DNA of 64,000 nt, from the NCBI GenBank assembly GCA_904419955.1, contig CAJFTO010000003.1:49491-113490 (forward strand), in the 5' to 3' direction. Position numbers and translations under genes: made by a program. Positions 25,437 to 34,700 of the stretch are shown here, piece by piece. The notes under the pieces are model-generated. The model worked only from the letters and a program-made list of their open reading frames with translations. It searched no databases and had not been told where the DNA came from. Source of the DNA: Candidatus Roslinia caecavium. GTDB lineage: Bacteria > Bacillota > Clostridia > Monoglobales > Monoglobaceae. Within the stretch, counting starts at the first letter, position 1; every line of letters starts with the position of its first letter.

Positions 25437-28142
25437 ATGAAAAACAAAGGCTTTAAACGACTGACCTCGGCGGCGATCGTCCTCGCTCTTATTCTGAGCG
25501 TTTTCCCCACAGTTTTCGCCGCGGATCAAACGGAGTTTGCAACAAGAGAATACGTCGTCTCGGAATTTGTGCAGTCGGTAGGTCGAAATAACCTGACCGG
25601 CAGCGATTACATATTATCCACATTCTCCGATTCCGATCAAATCGACGAAGAATACGTAGGCGATATATCCAAAGCCGCTACCGCGGGGATCGTAAGAGGA
25701 TACGAGGATAAAACCTTAAGACCTAAAGAAAACGTCCAGCGTATCGAGGCTATGGTAATGCTCGCAAGATGCCTTGAAAACACCGACGATATCCAGCCCG
25801 TTCAGGATCCGATCGTATTTACAGACGTTCCGGACTGGGCTGTCGATGATATAAACAAGCTCAGCGCGGCCGGTCTGGTCGAGGGCTACGGCGACGGAAC
25901 TATGGGCGCCGAGGATAGCATAACCGTAGAGCAAGTGAAACTTCTGACCGACAGAAGCGACGCCGCTTTGAACACAGTCGAGCCGGGCGAGAGTTTTTAC
26001 GGATACGTAAACAACAAAGCGTTTCGCAACGCGGATCTAAGCTCTTCCACGACTATCGACGCTAAGCACGGCGCGATAATCACTCAGGAAAACGCTTGGT
26101 CCCACTTTACCGATATATATAACGACGTTACCGAAAAAGAGAACGACCTCCTCGTGCAGCTCGTAGAGGGCGACCTCGAATACGAGCAAGGCTCGGCCGC
26201 TCAAAGAATATACGATATGCTCATGTGCATAGACGGTAAATTTGAAGACAATCCGGATGACACCGAACTGTTTGAGTCGTACCGCTCCATGATAACCGAA
26301 GCCGACACGATCGACGAATTTGTCGAGGCTGTTAATAACATCTACAAAGAAACGGGCATCAACCTACTGTTCTCTATCAGCGCGGTCCAAAATAGCGAGA
26401 CCGGAAAGATGGAGCCCGGCATCGCCTTCGCTTCAATGGGTTCGGGCGGTATTATATCCTACAGTTCTTCTGCTACCGAGCAGTACGGCGAGGAATATAA
26501 GAATCTGATAAAAGAATACTTAGATATTTTAGGTTATCCTGCAAGCGATTCTGAAATTGAAAAAGCGTATGAGATCCAAGAAACGACCTCGACGGGTATG
26601 GAGCTTATATATGTTGTTCAATATGTGTACGGTCTTATGACAAGATCGATAATAGATCCGGACTTCGATGAAGAAACGTCTAACGCAATACTGGAATCTC
26701 TTATTGAAGAACATCCGGAATTAAACGCTCTCGAAGAACAGACGACCGCGACTGCGGCTCCGCAGGAGATATATTCAATCGAGGAAGCGAACGCAATAAT
26801 AGATAATATAGATATAGGCTCTATGCTCTCCGACGTTGGATTCTATAATATCGAAAGCGTCGTACCGTCTTTGACCGGAAATCTTGAGGCTTGCGAAGAC
26901 GTTTTAACTGATAGCAATTTGGAAGCCTTAAAGATCAACGCGCTTTTGCAATACGGTCTGAGTATAAAAGCCGGTTCTACTCAAGAAGAGCTGGATAAAC
27001 TAAACGAGCTCGTAAATCTTAACTCGGCGGTAGTAACGGGTCTCGATCCGGATAGATACGCAGAATTGTACGCGGCATTCATGGAACAGCAGGTTCAAGA
27101 CGCTTCAGACACTGCGGAAGAGACCGATGAAACAGAAACTATAGATCCGGATACTGAGAGAATATTGAGCGCTGAAAATATGCAGGAACTTCAGAATTTA
27201 ATGCCGATGGACATTGGATATCTATACTGCGAATACTACTACGACGAATCGACGACCGCAGTCATTCAGCAGATGGTCGACGATATCAAGGCGGCGTACA
27301 TAGAACGCTTTAAAAACAACGACTGGATGGCCGAGGAGACTAAACAAAACGCTATAAATAAGGTCAATAAGATCAGATCGACGATCGGCTATTCAAAGGA
27401 GCAGCTGTTCCCGGATATAATCCCGGTATCAGAGGGAGGCACCTACTTCACAAATACGCTGAGAATAAAGCAAAACGACCTGCGCAGCGTTATTGCGCAG
27501 TGCGGCGACGAAGATTACATATACGACATCATGCTTATGTCGCCTGATATTCAGAATGCGTATTACAACCCCAGTCTCAACAACATCTGTATCTTGGCCG
27601 GAATACTTAACGCTCCTATCTATGATAAAGACGCGAGCTACGCCGCAAATCTCGGCGCTATCGGCGCGGTTATCGCCCATGAGATAGGTCACGCTTTCGA
27701 CGCCAACGGGGCGCAGTACGACGAAAACGGCGTGCTCAACAACTGGTGGACCGAAGAGGACGCGGCGATATTCCAAGAAAAACAGCAGGAATTCGTCGAC
27801 TACTACAGCAAGTTCGAAGTAATAGACGGAGTAACTCAGGACTCTCTGGTCACAATAACCGAAAACATGGCGGACGTCGCGGGTATCCAGTGCGTATTCG
27901 ATATCATAGGCGACGACAGAGAAGCTCAGAAAGAGGCTCTCGAATCCTTCGCCACAATGTGGGCGCAGATAGGCACCTCGAACTACCTGACCAGCGAACA
28001 GCTGCTTCAGGACGTTCATTCCTCCAACCAGGTCCGCGTAAACGCTTGCGTAACGACGATCGACGCGTTCTACGAGATCTACGATATACAAGAGGGCGAT
28101 CCTATGTACGTAGCTCCTGAAGATAGATTGAAACTTTGGTAA
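25437..28142 (+). CDS. Cell-surface M13 (neprilysin-type) metallopeptidase with SLH repeats
   Basis: 901 residues. A signal peptide (about 1-29, VLALILSVFPTVFAA) is followed by two SLH repeats (about 60-180: AATAGIVRGYEDKTLRPKE, LSAAGLVEGYGDGTMGAED), preceded by a shorter degenerate one. The rest is a complete M13 peptidase: NAYYNPSLNNICILAGIL, the zinc motif HEIGH near residue 747 followed by AFD, and ENMADVAG near 809 giving the third zinc ligand. It ends, like other M13 enzymes, close to a basic Arg-Leu-Lys-Leu-Trp tail. An internal Glu/Thr-rich insertion near residues 560-580 looks like a linker. SLH repeats should hold it on secondary cell-wall polymer, acting on peptides outside the cell. 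AAGGAGG is five bases before the ATG; a terminator follows, so it is a single-gene unit. Confidence 0.92.
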   Translation: MKNKGFKRLTSAAIVLALILSVFPTVFAADQTEFATREYVVSEFVQSVGRNNLTGSDYILSTFSDSDQIDEEYVGDISKAATAGIVRGYEDKTLRPKENVQRIEAMVMLARCLENTDDIQPVQDPIVFTDVPDWAVDDINKLSAAGLVEGYGDGTMGAEDSITVEQVKLLTDRSDAALNTVEPGESFYGYVNNKAFRNADLSSSTTIDAKHGAIITQENAWSHFTDIYNDVTEKENDLLVQLVEGDLEYEQGSAAQRIYDMLMCIDGKFEDNPDDTELFESYRSMITEADTIDEFVEAVNNIYKETGINLLFSISAVQNSETGKMEPGIAFASMGSGGIISYSSSATEQYGEEYKNLIKEYLDILGYPASDSEIEKAYEIQETTSTGMELIYVVQYVYGLMTRSIIDPDFDEETSNAILESLIEEHPELNALEEQTTATAAPQEIYSIEEANAIIDNIDIGSMLSDVGFYNIESVVPSLTGNLEACEDVLTDSNLEALKINALLQYGLSIKAGSTQEELDKLNELVNLNSAVVTGLDPDRYAELYAAFMEQQVQDASDTAEETDETETIDPDTERILSAENMQELQNLMPMDIGYLYCEYYYDESTTAVIQQMVDDIKAAYIERFKNNDWMAEETKQNAINKVNKIRSTIGYSKEQLFPDIIPVSEGGTYFTNTLRIKQNDLRSVIAQCGDEDYIYDIMLMSPDIQNAYYNPSLNNICILAGILNAPIYDKDASYAANLGAIGAVIAHEIGHAFDANGAQYDENGVLNNWWTEEDAAIFQEKQQEFVDYYSKFEVIDGVTQDSLVTITENMADVAGIQCVFDIIGDDREAQKEALESFATMWAQIGTSNYLTSEQLLQDVHSSNQVRVNACVTTIDAFYEIYDIQEGDPMYVAPEDRLKLW

Positions 28143-28220
28143 GACTATAGATTTGTTCATAAAAACTAAATATCTCCTAATAATAAGCCTATATGCTTGT
28201 ATTGGATGATGCAAAAACAC

Positions 28221-28267
28221 GAGCCGCAACGACGCAGCTATTCTGCCGGGCGGCTCTTTTATTATTT
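28221..28267 (+). terminator. Terminator of the M13 peptidase gene
   Basis: GAGCCGC (28221-28227) pairs with GCGGCTC (28250-28256), with an inner CAG/CTG pair; TTTTATTATTT follows. Confidence 0.7.
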
Positions 28268-28446
28268 ACGCAAATATTCAAGATAGCGACTTCAAATAAC
28301 CCGGCTTCAAAATACCATATCGTACCGCTTATATCAATCCGACTATGACAAGCCGCCCCATACCGAATACCGGTCGCTCAGTCTTGTATTGCATATTAAG
28401 CTATAGTATAAGCGCGGCAAACGCTTTGCGCCATTAATATTTTTTA

Positions 28447-28475
28447 TTGACAGCGTTAGTAAAAAGTAATACAAT
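28447..28475 (+). promoter_or_regulatory. Promoter of the ABC transporter operon
   Basis: Perfect TTGACA (28447-28452), a 17-base spacer and TACAAT (28470-28475). Because it overlaps the longest open frame of the first gene, it also rules out starts upstream of about 28482. The stretch from 28268 to 28446 shows nothing else. Confidence 0.75.
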
Positions 28476-28515
28476 ATTAATAAAATTTTCTAAAATAACT
28501 CAGCAAAAGGAATGT

Positions 28516-29538
28516 ATGACCATGAAATTCAAAAAAATTATATCTTTCGCCGCCTCGGCTGCTGCTTGCTTAAGCCTCCTTTCAGGCTGCGCGTCGACCG
28601 ATATGTTAAATAGCGGCGGCGAAAATTCAAGTTCAGGAGTTTACAACATAGGCGTTCTACAGTACGCCGATCACACCTCGCTCGACAACTGCCTCGAGGG
28701 CTTTAAGCAAGGGCTCGACTCGGAGGGGATTGAATACGAGCTCACCGCGCAGTCGGCTAAAAACGACGATTCAACAAATACGCAAATAGCTCGGCAGTTC
28801 GCGTCGAGACAACTCGACCTCGTCTGCGGAATAGCCACTCCATCTGCGCAGGCTTGCTACAATGCATGCTTTGACGCGGGCATTCCGGTAATATTCAACG
28901 CGGTATCCGATCCGGTCGCGGCTAATCTCGCAGTCAGCGACACAGAGCCTATGCCGGGGATAACCGGCGTCTCGGATAAACTCCCTGTCGATGAACAGCT
29001 TAAACTGATACGCGAGATCCTCCCGGACGCTCAAAAGATAGGTATCTTATATACGACAAGCGAAGCTAATTCGGTCTCGACCATCGCCGAATACAAAGAA
29101 ATAGCCGGCGAATACGGCTTTGAGATCGTCGAAAGAGGGGTAACCAACGCCGCGGAGATACCGCAGGCGGTAGACGTGCTGCTGACGGAGGTTGACTGCG
29201 TTTCTAATATGACGGACAACACTCTCGTCAACAACCTGCCCGTGCTCGTTGAAAAAGCGGTAGCGGCCGGAGTTCCGGTCTTTGGCAGCGAGGAAGAACA
29301 AGTTGCGGCCGGATGCGTAGCAAGCGCCGGAATAGACTATATCGAACTGGGCAGAAAGGCGGGCGTGATGGCGGCCAGAGTCCTGCGCGGCGAAGATATA
29401 TCGACTATTCCATACGAGACTATGACCGAAAGTAAGATAACCGTAAATCCGGACGCCGCGGCGGCGTTTAACATAGAACTCCCGCAGTCGATTACCGACA
29501 GGGCGGAAATCAAAACGACTCAGACGGAGGAATCATGA
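28516..29538 (+). CDS. ABC transporter substrate-binding lipoprotein (TrpX-like family)
   Basis: 340 residues with a lipoprotein signal (lipobox LLSGC, cysteine near residue 26). A two-lobed periplasmic-binding domain of the PF04392 type follows: YNIGVLQYADHTSLDNCLEGF split over the start, GIATPSAQACYNA, PVIFNAVSDPVAA, KIGILYTTSEANS and AAGVPVFGSEEEQVAAGCVAS. In streptococci this family (TrpX) serves tryptophan or related aromatic amino acids; here the ligand is unknown. The ATG at 28516 is five bases after AAAGG; the ATG two codons later is equally possible. It overlaps the permease gene by four bases (ATGA), indicating coupled translation. Confidence 0.87.
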   Translation: MTMKFKKIISFAASAAACLSLLSGCASTDMLNSGGENSSSGVYNIGVLQYADHTSLDNCLEGFKQGLDSEGIEYELTAQSAKNDDSTNTQIARQFASRQLDLVCGIATPSAQACYNACFDAGIPVIFNAVSDPVAANLAVSDTEPMPGITGVSDKLPVDEQLKLIREILPDAQKIGILYTTSEANSVSTIAEYKEIAGEYGFEIVERGVTNAAEIPQAVDVLLTEVDCVSNMTDNTLVNNLPVLVEKAVAAGVPVFGSEEEQVAAGCVASAGIDYIELGRKAGVMAARVLRGEDISTIPYETMTESKITVNPDAAAAFNIELPQSITDRAEIKTTQTEES

Positions 29539-30434
29539 TAGAACTGCTTATAATAGGAATCCTTGAACAAGGGTTTATTTACGGTATAATGGCTATGGGG
29601 GTGTATATAACATACACGATCCTCGATTTTCCCGACCTATCGGTGGACGGAACGTTTCCGCTCGGGATCGCGGTGTGTTTTGTGCTGATCAGGAACTCGG
29701 TAAACCCGTGGTTCGCGCTATTGATCGCGTTCGCGGCGGGCTGCGTAGCCGGAGCGTTCACCGGTATCTTTAACGTAAAACTCAAGATACGCAACCTCCT
29801 CTGCGGTATCCTCACCATGACCGCGCTGTACTCGATCAACTACGGCATAGTCGGCAAGGCGTCGGACTTTCTTTTAAACAACTCTGTCACCATATTTTCG
29901 CAGACCGAGTTCCTGTTTAAAGGGCACGCCGCTTTTTACTCGAAACTCGCGGTCATAATAGTTATCGCCTTAATCGCCAAGTTTGCGCTCGACTGGTATA
30001 TGCGCACAAAGTCCGGATTCCTGCTGAGAAGCGTGGGCGACAACGAAAGCTTGGTAATAACCCTGGCTCAGAATCCCGGTACGATAAAAATAATAGGACT
30101 TTCGATAGCCAACGGACTCGTCGCGCTCTCGGGCGCGGTCTACTGTCAGTATTCGCGGGCGTTCAACGTCGGCTCGGGAACCGGCACAGTCGTTATGGGG
30201 CTCGCGGCGGTCATAATCGGCGTCACGGTGTTCAAGAAGATCAAATTTATGCGGATAACCACCGGAGTTATTTTCGGAATGATAGTCTATAAGGCTTGTA
30301 TCTCGATCGCCCTCGCAGCGGGACTGAGGTCTCAGGATACAAATCTGATGATAACAATCCTGTTTATCGCCACGCTCGTGATAAACGAATTCTTTCTCAA
30401 AAAGAAGAAGTCGGGGGTGAGACTGCATGATTGA
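29535..30434 (+). CDS. ABC transporter permease (branched-chain/BPD-2 type)
   Basis: 299 residues, about eight to nine membrane helices, with features of the LivH/RbsC-like permease superfamily: IMAMGVYITYTILDFPDLSVDGTFPLG near the N-terminus (shown in parts: GVYITYTILDF, DGTFPLG), ALSGAVYCQYSRAFNVG, and GTVVMGLAAVIIGVTVFKK. This subfamily always pairs with a PF04392 binding protein and one ATPase. It overlaps both neighbours and forms the membrane channel of the importer. Confidence 0.9.
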   Translation: MIELLIIGILEQGFIYGIMAMGVYITYTILDFPDLSVDGTFPLGIAVCFVLIRNSVNPWFALLIAFAAGCVAGAFTGIFNVKLKIRNLLCGILTMTALYSINYGIVGKASDFLLNNSVTIFSQTEFLFKGHAAFYSKLAVIIVIALIAKFALDWYMRTKSGFLLRSVGDNESLVITLAQNPGTIKIIGLSIANGLVALSGAVYCQYSRAFNVGSGTGTVVMGLAAVIIGVTVFKKIKFMRITTGVIFGMIVYKACISIALAAGLRSQDTNLMITILFIATLVINEFFLKKKKSGVRLHD

Positions 30435-31200
30435 GCTTTCCTCAATATACAAAACATTTAACCACGGTACGATAGATGAAAAGGTACTGTTCAACAACTT
30501 TAATCTAAAGATAAACGACGACGAATTCGTAGCGGTGATCGGCTCTAACGGGTCGGGTAAGACGACGCTTTTGAATATCATTTCCGGTTCCACGGACGTC
30601 GACGGCGGCAAGATACTGTTAGGCGGCCGGGAGATCAATAAGATGAAAGACTATAAGCGGGCTTTTAAGATAGGTCGAGTCTTTCAGGATCCGGCGCTCG
30701 GTACATGTCCGTCCATGACTATCTGGGAGAACCTCTCGATAGCCGACAACAAGGGCAAGCGCTTCGGACTCTCGTTCGGCTTGAACCGCGCGAGAAAGGA
30801 CTTTTACCGTACCCAGCTCGAATTCTTGGGTATGGGCCTCGAAGACCGATTAAACACGCCCGCGGGAACGCTCTCCGGCGGTCAGCGTCAGGCGCTGGCC
30901 ATGATAATGGCGACCCTCGTACGTCCCGACCTCCTGCTTCTGGACGAACACACCGCCGCGCTCGACCCCAAAGCCGCCGACATTGTTATGGAACTGACCG
31001 ACAAACTGGTCAATGAGAAGAAGATAACCTCGCTGATGGTAACGCATAATCTGCGCTACGCGGTGGAATACGGGACCCGCACAATAATGATGCACGACGG
31101 CGATATTATCATGGACGTCTCGGGCGCCGAACGGACGGATATAGGGATAGATAATTATCTTAAAGTATTTAACGAGATCTCCCTTGAAAAGGGGAATTGA
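30427..31200 (+). CDS. ABC transporter ATP-binding protein
   Basis: 257 residues with Walker A GSNGSGKTTLLN near residue 38, the Q-loop VFQDPALGTCPSMT, signature LSGGQRQALAMIMATL, Walker B LLLLDEHTAALDPKAA and the switch histidine in VTHNLRYAVEYG. The Walker B sequence reads DEHTAAL rather than DEPTAAL, which is common in this transporter family. It overlaps the permease gene by eight bases and ends just before a terminator, closing the three-gene operon. Confidence 0.93.
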   Translation: MIELSSIYKTFNHGTIDEKVLFNNFNLKINDDEFVAVIGSNGSGKTTLLNIISGSTDVDGGKILLGGREINKMKDYKRAFKIGRVFQDPALGTCPSMTIWENLSIADNKGKRFGLSFGLNRARKDFYRTQLEFLGMGLEDRLNTPAGTLSGGQRQALAMIMATLVRPDLLLLDEHTAALDPKAADIVMELTDKLVNEKKITSLMVTHNLRYAVEYGTRTIMMHDGDIIMDVSGAERTDIGIDNYLKVFNEISLEKGN

Positions 31201-31246
31201 TTATAGACTGGTGTATCATCTTTGCTAAACAGAAATATATTTTAGG

Positions 31247-31283
31247 TATGGAATGGTTTTAACTATTCCATATCTCTTTTTTC
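31247..31283 (+). terminator. Terminator of the ABC transporter operon
   Basis: TATGGAAT (31247-31254) pairs with ATTCCATA (31265-31272), followed by TCTCTTTTTTCT. Confidence 0.75.
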
Positions 31284-31405
31284 TAAAAACTAATTTAAAA
31301 TATAATATTTCGCAAATATTTTCTATTTAATAGTAATTAGCAGATTATTTAATTATATAAACGATATAAATATCCAAAATTAAATAAAAAATCAGCAAGT
31401 TTATA

Positions 31406-31434
31406 TTTACAACTTAAAAAAACTATGGTATACT
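31406..31434 (+). promoter_or_regulatory. Promoter of the BspA-like gene
   Basis: TTTACA (31406-31411), 17 bases, then TATACT (31429-31434) preceded by an extended TGG. It predicts a leader of about 320 bases before the ATG at 31760. The stretch 31284-31405 is very AT-rich and shows nothing else. Confidence 0.65.
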
Positions 31435-31497
31435 ACAAACAATATATAATTTTTATAAATCTCAATGTTTACACTTATAAAAAAGTTTCACATTTGT

Positions 31498-31571
31498 AAA
31501 AGCGTAAGATTTATTGTCATACTCAGTGAACAGGAATAAATTGTATAGCGACAATTATGACCTGCGCTTTT
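31498..31571 (+). promoter_or_regulatory. Nested stem-loop in the BspA-gene leader
   Basis: Three nested perfect pairings: AAAAGCG (31498-31504) with CGCTTTT (31565-31571), GTCATA (31516-31521) with TATGAC (31556-31561), and ATTGT (31540-31544) with ACAAT (31551-31555). The internal loop carries CTCAGTGAACAGG. It lies 27 bases before a tiny ORF with a strong Shine-Dalgarno sequence. It matches no riboswitch class I recognise. Confidence 0.45.
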
Positions 31572-31597
31572 AAATTAAACAGGAGGGGGTTACCTAA

Positions 31598-31630
31598 ATG
31601 AAAATCAAAAAAAGAATCAAAGAATCATAG
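31598..31630 (+). CDS. Ten-codon leader ORF with strong ribosome-binding site
   Basis: An ATG behind AGGAGGGGG (seven bases) opens MKIKKRIKES and stops at 31628-31630. It lies in the same frame as the large gene starting at 31760 and resembles a second copy of that gene's Lys-rich N-terminus (MKKRIIS). It may be a translated leader peptide controlling downstream expression, or the remnant of an earlier start whose frame acquired a stop. Confidence 0.45.
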   Translation: MKIKKRIKES

Positions 31631-31689
31631 GTTTTCTTGTCATATCTTGTACGGATGAACTATAGAGCAAGCAGTCGCGGAGCTGTGTC

Positions 31690-31726
31690 TTTGTGCGCGG
31701 CTACACAAATGCGGGTGCGCATTTTT
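31690..31726 (+). promoter_or_regulatory. Terminator-like hairpin overlapping a competing hairpin
   Basis: AAATGCG (31707-31713) and CGCATTT (31718-31724) form a perfect seven-bp stem with a GGTG loop, followed by TT; with the terminal arm it reads as a T-run. An alternative stem, TTTGTG (31690-31695) with CACAAA (31704-31709), shares bases 31707-31709, so both cannot form fully. It sits between the ten-codon ORF and the BspA-like gene, the layout of an attenuator. Confidence 0.45.
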
Positions 31727-31759
31727 CAATATTTTACAAATAAAGAGGGTAATTGCAAA

Positions 31760-34700
31760 ATGAAAAAAAGGATAATCAGCTTTGTCACAGCGCTTGTGAT
31801 GGCGGCAATGGTGGTGAATATTCCGCTGCATATTTGGGCTGCGGAAACAGGTACATATGGTGAGCTGGAATACGAGGTGACCGGCGACGGTACGGTGACG
31901 ATAACGGACTGCTATAGAAGCGTGACAAGTGTAGATGTACCGGCGGAAATAGATGGAATGCCGGTGACGAGTATAGGCGATAGCGCGTTCTATTATTGCG
32001 ATAGCCTGACAAGCATAAATATCCCTGACAGCATTACAAGCATAGGCGATTATGCATTCTATAATTGCGACAGCCTGACAAGCATAAGCATCCCTGACAG
32101 CGTGACGAGTATAGGCCGTGATGCATTCTTTTGGTGCTCCAGTCTGACAAGCATAAGCATACCGGACAGCGTGACGAGTATAGGCAATAATGCGTTCCAT
32201 AGTTGTGATAATCTAGGTGCGATTAATGTAGATGCGAAAAATAAAAACTATTCTTCGATCGATGGAATTCTGTTTAATAAAGCTCAAACTGAGCTTATAA
32301 CTTGTCCGGGCGGCATAAATGGAAAATATAAAATCCCTGACAGCGTGGCGAGTATTGGCTATTATGCGTTCTATTATTGCGATAGCCTGACAAGCATAAA
32401 TATCCCTGACGGCGTGATGAGTATAGGCGGTTATGCGTTCTCTGGTTGTTCCGGCCTGACAAGCATAAACATCCCTGACAGCGTGACAAGTATAGGCAAT
32501 AGCGCGTTCTCCGGTTGCTTCGGCTTAACAAGCATAAGCATACCTGACAGCGTGATGAGTATAGGCACTTCGGCGTTCTCTCGTTGCTCCGGCCTGAGAA
32601 GTATAAACATCCCTGACAGCATTACAAGCATAGGCGATTGTGCATTCTGGAATTGCGACAGCCTGACAAGCATAAACATCCCTGACAGCGTGACAAGTAT
32701 AGGCAATAGCGCGTTCTATTATTGCTCCGACTTGGCAAGCATAAGCATACCGGACAGCGTGACGAGTATAGGCGATCGTGCGTTCTATTGGTGCGACAGC
32801 CTGACAGATGTATATTACGGCGGAACAGAGGAGCAGTGGGATGCTATTAGTATAGGTAGTGATAATGATGATCTTCAAAATGCCGATATCCATTTTAATA
32901 GCGGCTCTAACACCCCGTCAACGTCAACAGGCTTTATAAAATCCGTAAAGATGACAAGAAACGGAACCGTATATAATCTCCTTACCACAAAACAGACGTT
33001 CGAAAAGGATTCGTCAGAAACGGCGTCGTTCGTTATGGAAGTGGACTGGGGAGATTCATCAGCCGGTAAAATATTATTGTCGCAGAGCGGAACAAAGTAT
33101 ATGCAGTCGGCTGACGGAAATTTTGGAACTATCAGCCCGGGAACGTATTTTGAGCCGGGCAAGGATATTTATGCTATAGCTGTGGACAGTAACGGTAATA
33201 CGCTTGAATCCAAGAAGATACATCTGCAAATCACGGAACCTGTAACATCGGGAGAACTTGGCGGAGATCATACATTCAAGCTGTTTGATGCAATCTCCTT
33301 TACGGTGCCGGATGACAAACCGGTATTGAATAATCAGACGTTTAACCTTGATTTTGGAATGATTGGTGCTGATATAGAACACGATGGAGACACTTTCAAA
33401 GCAACTATAGGTGTTAATTTCGAAAAAGATGACGATGGTAAGTTTGGTGTAGCCGAATTTACTAATTTTAAAGAAACAATAAAGGATGCAAAACAAAAAA
33501 TTCAATCCGGAGCAAGCACAGCGGAAGTATTAAACAAAATACGTAAGATAAAAGGATTTAAATTTGCAAATGTAACAATGAAAAGTGACTGGAAACCTGA
33601 AACTGCTGTATGCGGTTACATTGAAGGAAAAGTCGAAAACGGACAGTTAATACCTACAGAAGGAGGAATAGTATTAAGCGCAGAACTAAAATATACGTAT
33701 GAAGGACAAACTTTTATCGTAGTTGTACCTGTTTATTACTCGATCGGCGCTGGCGGAGAGATAAAAGCAACAATTGGCATACAAAATATATCGGCAGGAA
33801 CAATTTTTACACCAAAATTCGCTGGAAATCTTAGCATTGCACCGTATTTTGAAATAGGCGGAGGGGTTGGCGTAATCTATCTTGGTCAGGTCGGGGCACG
33901 AGGTAAAGCAACCTTATCGTTTAATATAGCTCTTGATCACGACTATCAAAAGGTCGACCTCACTGGTCAGGCGTATTTTGAGATCAAAGCCCTATCCTTC
34001 ACGGTATATGAACGAGAGTTTGCAAGTGGAACGTGGACAATATATGAAAGCGGACGTTCAAAAGAAGCAAGTCTGGCGTCGGAGCCTGAGGATATATATG
34101 CAAGTATCGATATAAACGCGCCGGCTGTTCCGGAGGATAGAAGTTACGCTGATAACCCGACCGAGTGGCTCGGAGAAGAACAGAATGCAGATCTGGCGTC
34201 GACCGAGTATACCAATAAAGAGCTGCGCGTACTTCAGACAAACGCATACCCGGATGCTAAGCCGCAGATAATGGATGCAGACGGAACAAAAGTCATGGTG
34301 TGGACTACGGATAACACTTCAAGAACGGATGCTAATAAATCAATGCTTGTATATTCAGTATATATTGCCGAATATGATACATGGTCAAATCCCAGATCTG
34401 TTATGGATAACGGCATGGCCGATTTCTATCCCGTAGCCAAGGATGGTTATGTTGTTTGGCAAAAAGCTACAAAGGTTTTTGAAGACGGCGTAACTCTGGC
34501 CGAAGTTGGACAGAACAGCGAGATTTATATAGCTAAATTTAACGGAACAAGCTTTGATACGCCAAAACGTCTCACAGACAACAGTATTATCGATACTCAG
34601 CCGCAGCTTGCAGTTAACGGCGACGAGGTTACTGTAGTCTGGACACAAAATACCGATAACAATATCTTTGGCTTTACAGGAACAAACGCGATATACCAGA

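Noticed and set aside
31966..32815. Regular short repeats resembling a CRISPR or satellite array
   Set aside because: The 69-bp units are continuous in frame and encode LRR_5 repeats of a secreted protein; there are no distinct spacers.
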